Source of the DNA: Paramarasmius palmivorus
Taxonomy: Eukaryota; Basidiomycota; Agaricomycetes; Agaricales; Marasmiaceae
DNA length: 43,554 nt
NCBI GenBank assembly: GCA_037176845.1
Contig: JAYKXP010000259.1
Location: forward strand, 1-43,554
Direction of reading: 5' to 3'
Part shown: piece by piece, positions 41,862 to 43,554 of the stretch
How positions within the stretch are numbered: the first letter of the stretch is position 1
Layout: each line of letters starts with the position of its first letter
Made by a program: the position numbers and the translations under genes
The notes under the pieces: generated by a model
What the model saw: the letters and a program-made list of their open reading frames with translations, nothing else
Databases searched by the model: none
What the model was told of the DNA's origin: nothing

Positions 41862-43554
41862 ATGTCAAGGCGTCGGCTCACCCGCAAGAAAACCACGTTC
41901 CACGACCGTGTTCCGCTCTCAGAGGACTTCGAGTTGGTTCCATCTCGGGATAGCCAAAGTACGGTTGGCGGTCGAACTGTCTTGAGTCAGAGATCCCCTG
42001 CAAAAGGTCGATATGCATGGACGAGGGGCTCTGGGCCAGAAGGGTCCTTCTCCATGGGACGGCCGACCAACTTTCCGACGGTGGTATATCGTTGGATATG
42101 TCAGAGAAGTCGCTTCGGCCATGTAATCAGAAGCGGGAGACCGTAGCAGGGTACAGAGTTGAAGAGGATTGGGTGAGCCAAGGAGCTCGGCGCAGGCGTT
42201 TCTTCGCGTGGACTCACACCACGGTTGATGCAATGGACAGGACGAGAGGCGAGGTAAAAAAGAGGAAGCGTAAATCATGGAAAGCAGTATGTTCCATTTT
42301 GATTTTCAAGTAGTATGAATCTAACCAATTCCAGAAAGACCAACATCCACTGGAAAGTGGAAATGCGAGCCTCTTTCCTTCAAAGAACTCCTTAGGTCCA
42401 AAGGTCGTGGAGACAGTAAAAACCAGCTGCGTGCTCGGACTGTGCAGGAAAGGATCCAGTGGCATTCTTCAGGGACAAACGAGTCGCCAGATTTCGCTGT
42501 GTTCGTGAATGTTTCTTGGAGATATGGTCTGTCAAGTCTGCTGCCTTCGCCGCCATCGGGAGCAGCCTTTTCATTGGCAAGAGGAGCGAGTTTTAAAACC
42601 TATTTTAGCAGCGATATATCCTGACCTTTCTTGATGCATAGGAGTGGGACGGGAGTCGTTTCCCACCGGACCAACCTCAAAGCCTTGGGGCAGACCATAC
42701 AACTCAACCACATGAGTCGAGACTGTGCTCAGCGAGTTCCATGTCACTCCAAGCTTCGTATCCTGCACACGAACGGTATTCATGAGGCCACCACCAGTCA
42801 CTTCTGCTGGATGCTCGAAATAACGCCCGCAATACATCCAGCTCTTGCGACGAGGGCTATAATACCCTGCAACGGTCACAGAGGGGAGAATCATGACATG
42901 GCGCGACTTTCAGGTACTCAGGAAGCGCGTCTCCATGTTCAATGTATTGACGACCAAAGGCTCCACCCATGATTTTTATTCGGGCTCTCGAGAAGAAGAC
43001 CGACAACACTAGACTCGACTTACCCAAATCACGCTACCGTCCACTTGCTTCGCATGATCCTGACAATGGCGACACTTGAAGATGGTATATGGCTGGACTA
43101 GGCCATGAGAGGCCTTTTTGCAGCCGGCCCAAGGTCTCAGGAAGAGGTCGAGATGTTGGAAGAGGCGCACGAGGGCTGCTGGTGTTGCGTGTCCATCTGT
43201 CCTTATACAGGCATAATCCTCCCCGATGACTGGAGGTACTCTTTGCCAAAGGTAAAGTTTTTTTTTTTCTGTCGTGCTACTACATGCTTATGGCATCACT
43301 AAGCTCCTATACCAACTGTGTTTATGCCTCGAAGGTCAACTTTCGCCTAAAGGAACAGATGGTTTCCTCTCATTCTCGTGAATCCATTCTTATCGGCGGT
43401 ATGGGTTACTTTGTATGTCGGAAACCTTACGACAAATGGTTCAGTCGATAGGTGACGAAGATGCGGTTGAATATGTTCGGTTACTTGCTCCACCGAACTA
43501 GCTGAGGCTTCGGGACAGATCAACAACTGATGTCCCTCAGCAGCGATTGCCAAG
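41862..43554 (+). pseudogene. KDZ-family transposase N-terminal (CxC) region, broken
   Basis: Pieces in order match the cysteine-cluster (CxC) N-terminus and start of KDZ transposases of basidiomycetes: an N-terminus MSRRRLTRKKTTFHDRVPLS (41862), a basic KKRKRKSWK with KELLRSKGRGDS (about 42260-42415), CSDCAGKDP and FRCVRECF (42430-42510), KLRILHTNGIHEA (42752-42790), YPATVTEGR with FQVLRK (about 42860-42925), GCWCCVSICPYTGIILPDDW (43174-43233), and VNFRLKEQMVSS then GYFVCRKPYDKW (43339-43450). At least three frame changes and stops (a stop at 42861 where Trp is expected, a stop after IWLD at 43099) separate them. Even with introns (one at 42288-42342), it cannot make a full protein. It runs off the right edge. 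Confidence 0.7.

Overview
The window looks like nuclear DNA of a mushroom-forming basidiomycete (Agaricomycetes, probably Agaricales). The genes are cut by many 49-90 nt GT..AG introns, there is no bacterial-type operon layout, and the protein families are ones expanded in Agaricales: F-box-like proteins, an Agaricales multi-exon family with a GINHSK/LIFHEE block, RNase H1 N-terminal-like domains, a CxC/KDZ transposase relic and a JmjC-like dioxygenase. All gene models were spliced by hand and accepted only where every intron phase closes without a stop. Family names rest on motif recognition, not on a database search.

Layout. 1-4 kb: no intact gene; decayed coding-like scraps and a cluster of long C and G homopolymers (3162-3794). 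3.96-4.56 kb: tail of an unresolved gene. 5.1-6.5 kb: F-box-like gene (+). 6.6-17 kb: repeat-rich ground with four same-orientation copies of a non-coding dispersed repeat (about 6.7, 11.4, 14.6 and 15.4 kb). The last copy is split by a 1.33-kb terminal-inverted-repeat element with a 9-bp target duplication. Within this stretch lie a 10-exon gene (7.8-10.5 kb, -) and a four-helix membrane protein gene (12.1-12.8 kb, -). 17.1-17.6 kb: small two-exon membrane protein gene running into a repeat-rich patch. 19.3-20.5 kb: second F-box-like gene (-).

20.9 kb to the end is an accessory island: one or two unrecognised genes (-); an intact DDE integrase-like gene (+, 559 aa); a 1498-aa JmjC-like gene (-); a KOW-like gene whose 5' end stops at a tRNA-related SINE-like insertion (-); a 932-aa gene of a family I recall from agaric transposon-rich regions (-); a gene with an RNase H1 N-terminal-like domain (+); a basic helix-rich protein (-); a second RNase H1 N-like gene whose domain is cut by a frameshift (+); and a broken CxC/KDZ transposase running off the right edge (+).

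How the genes work together is inference. The right half groups a DDE recombinase, a 2-oxoglutarate dioxygenase-like protein, nucleic-acid-binding domains and a transposase relic. It may be a nested transposon neighbourhood, or remains of a large mobile element carrying a chromatin-modifying enzyme. No rRNA, functional tRNA, CRISPR array or bacterial feature was seen.
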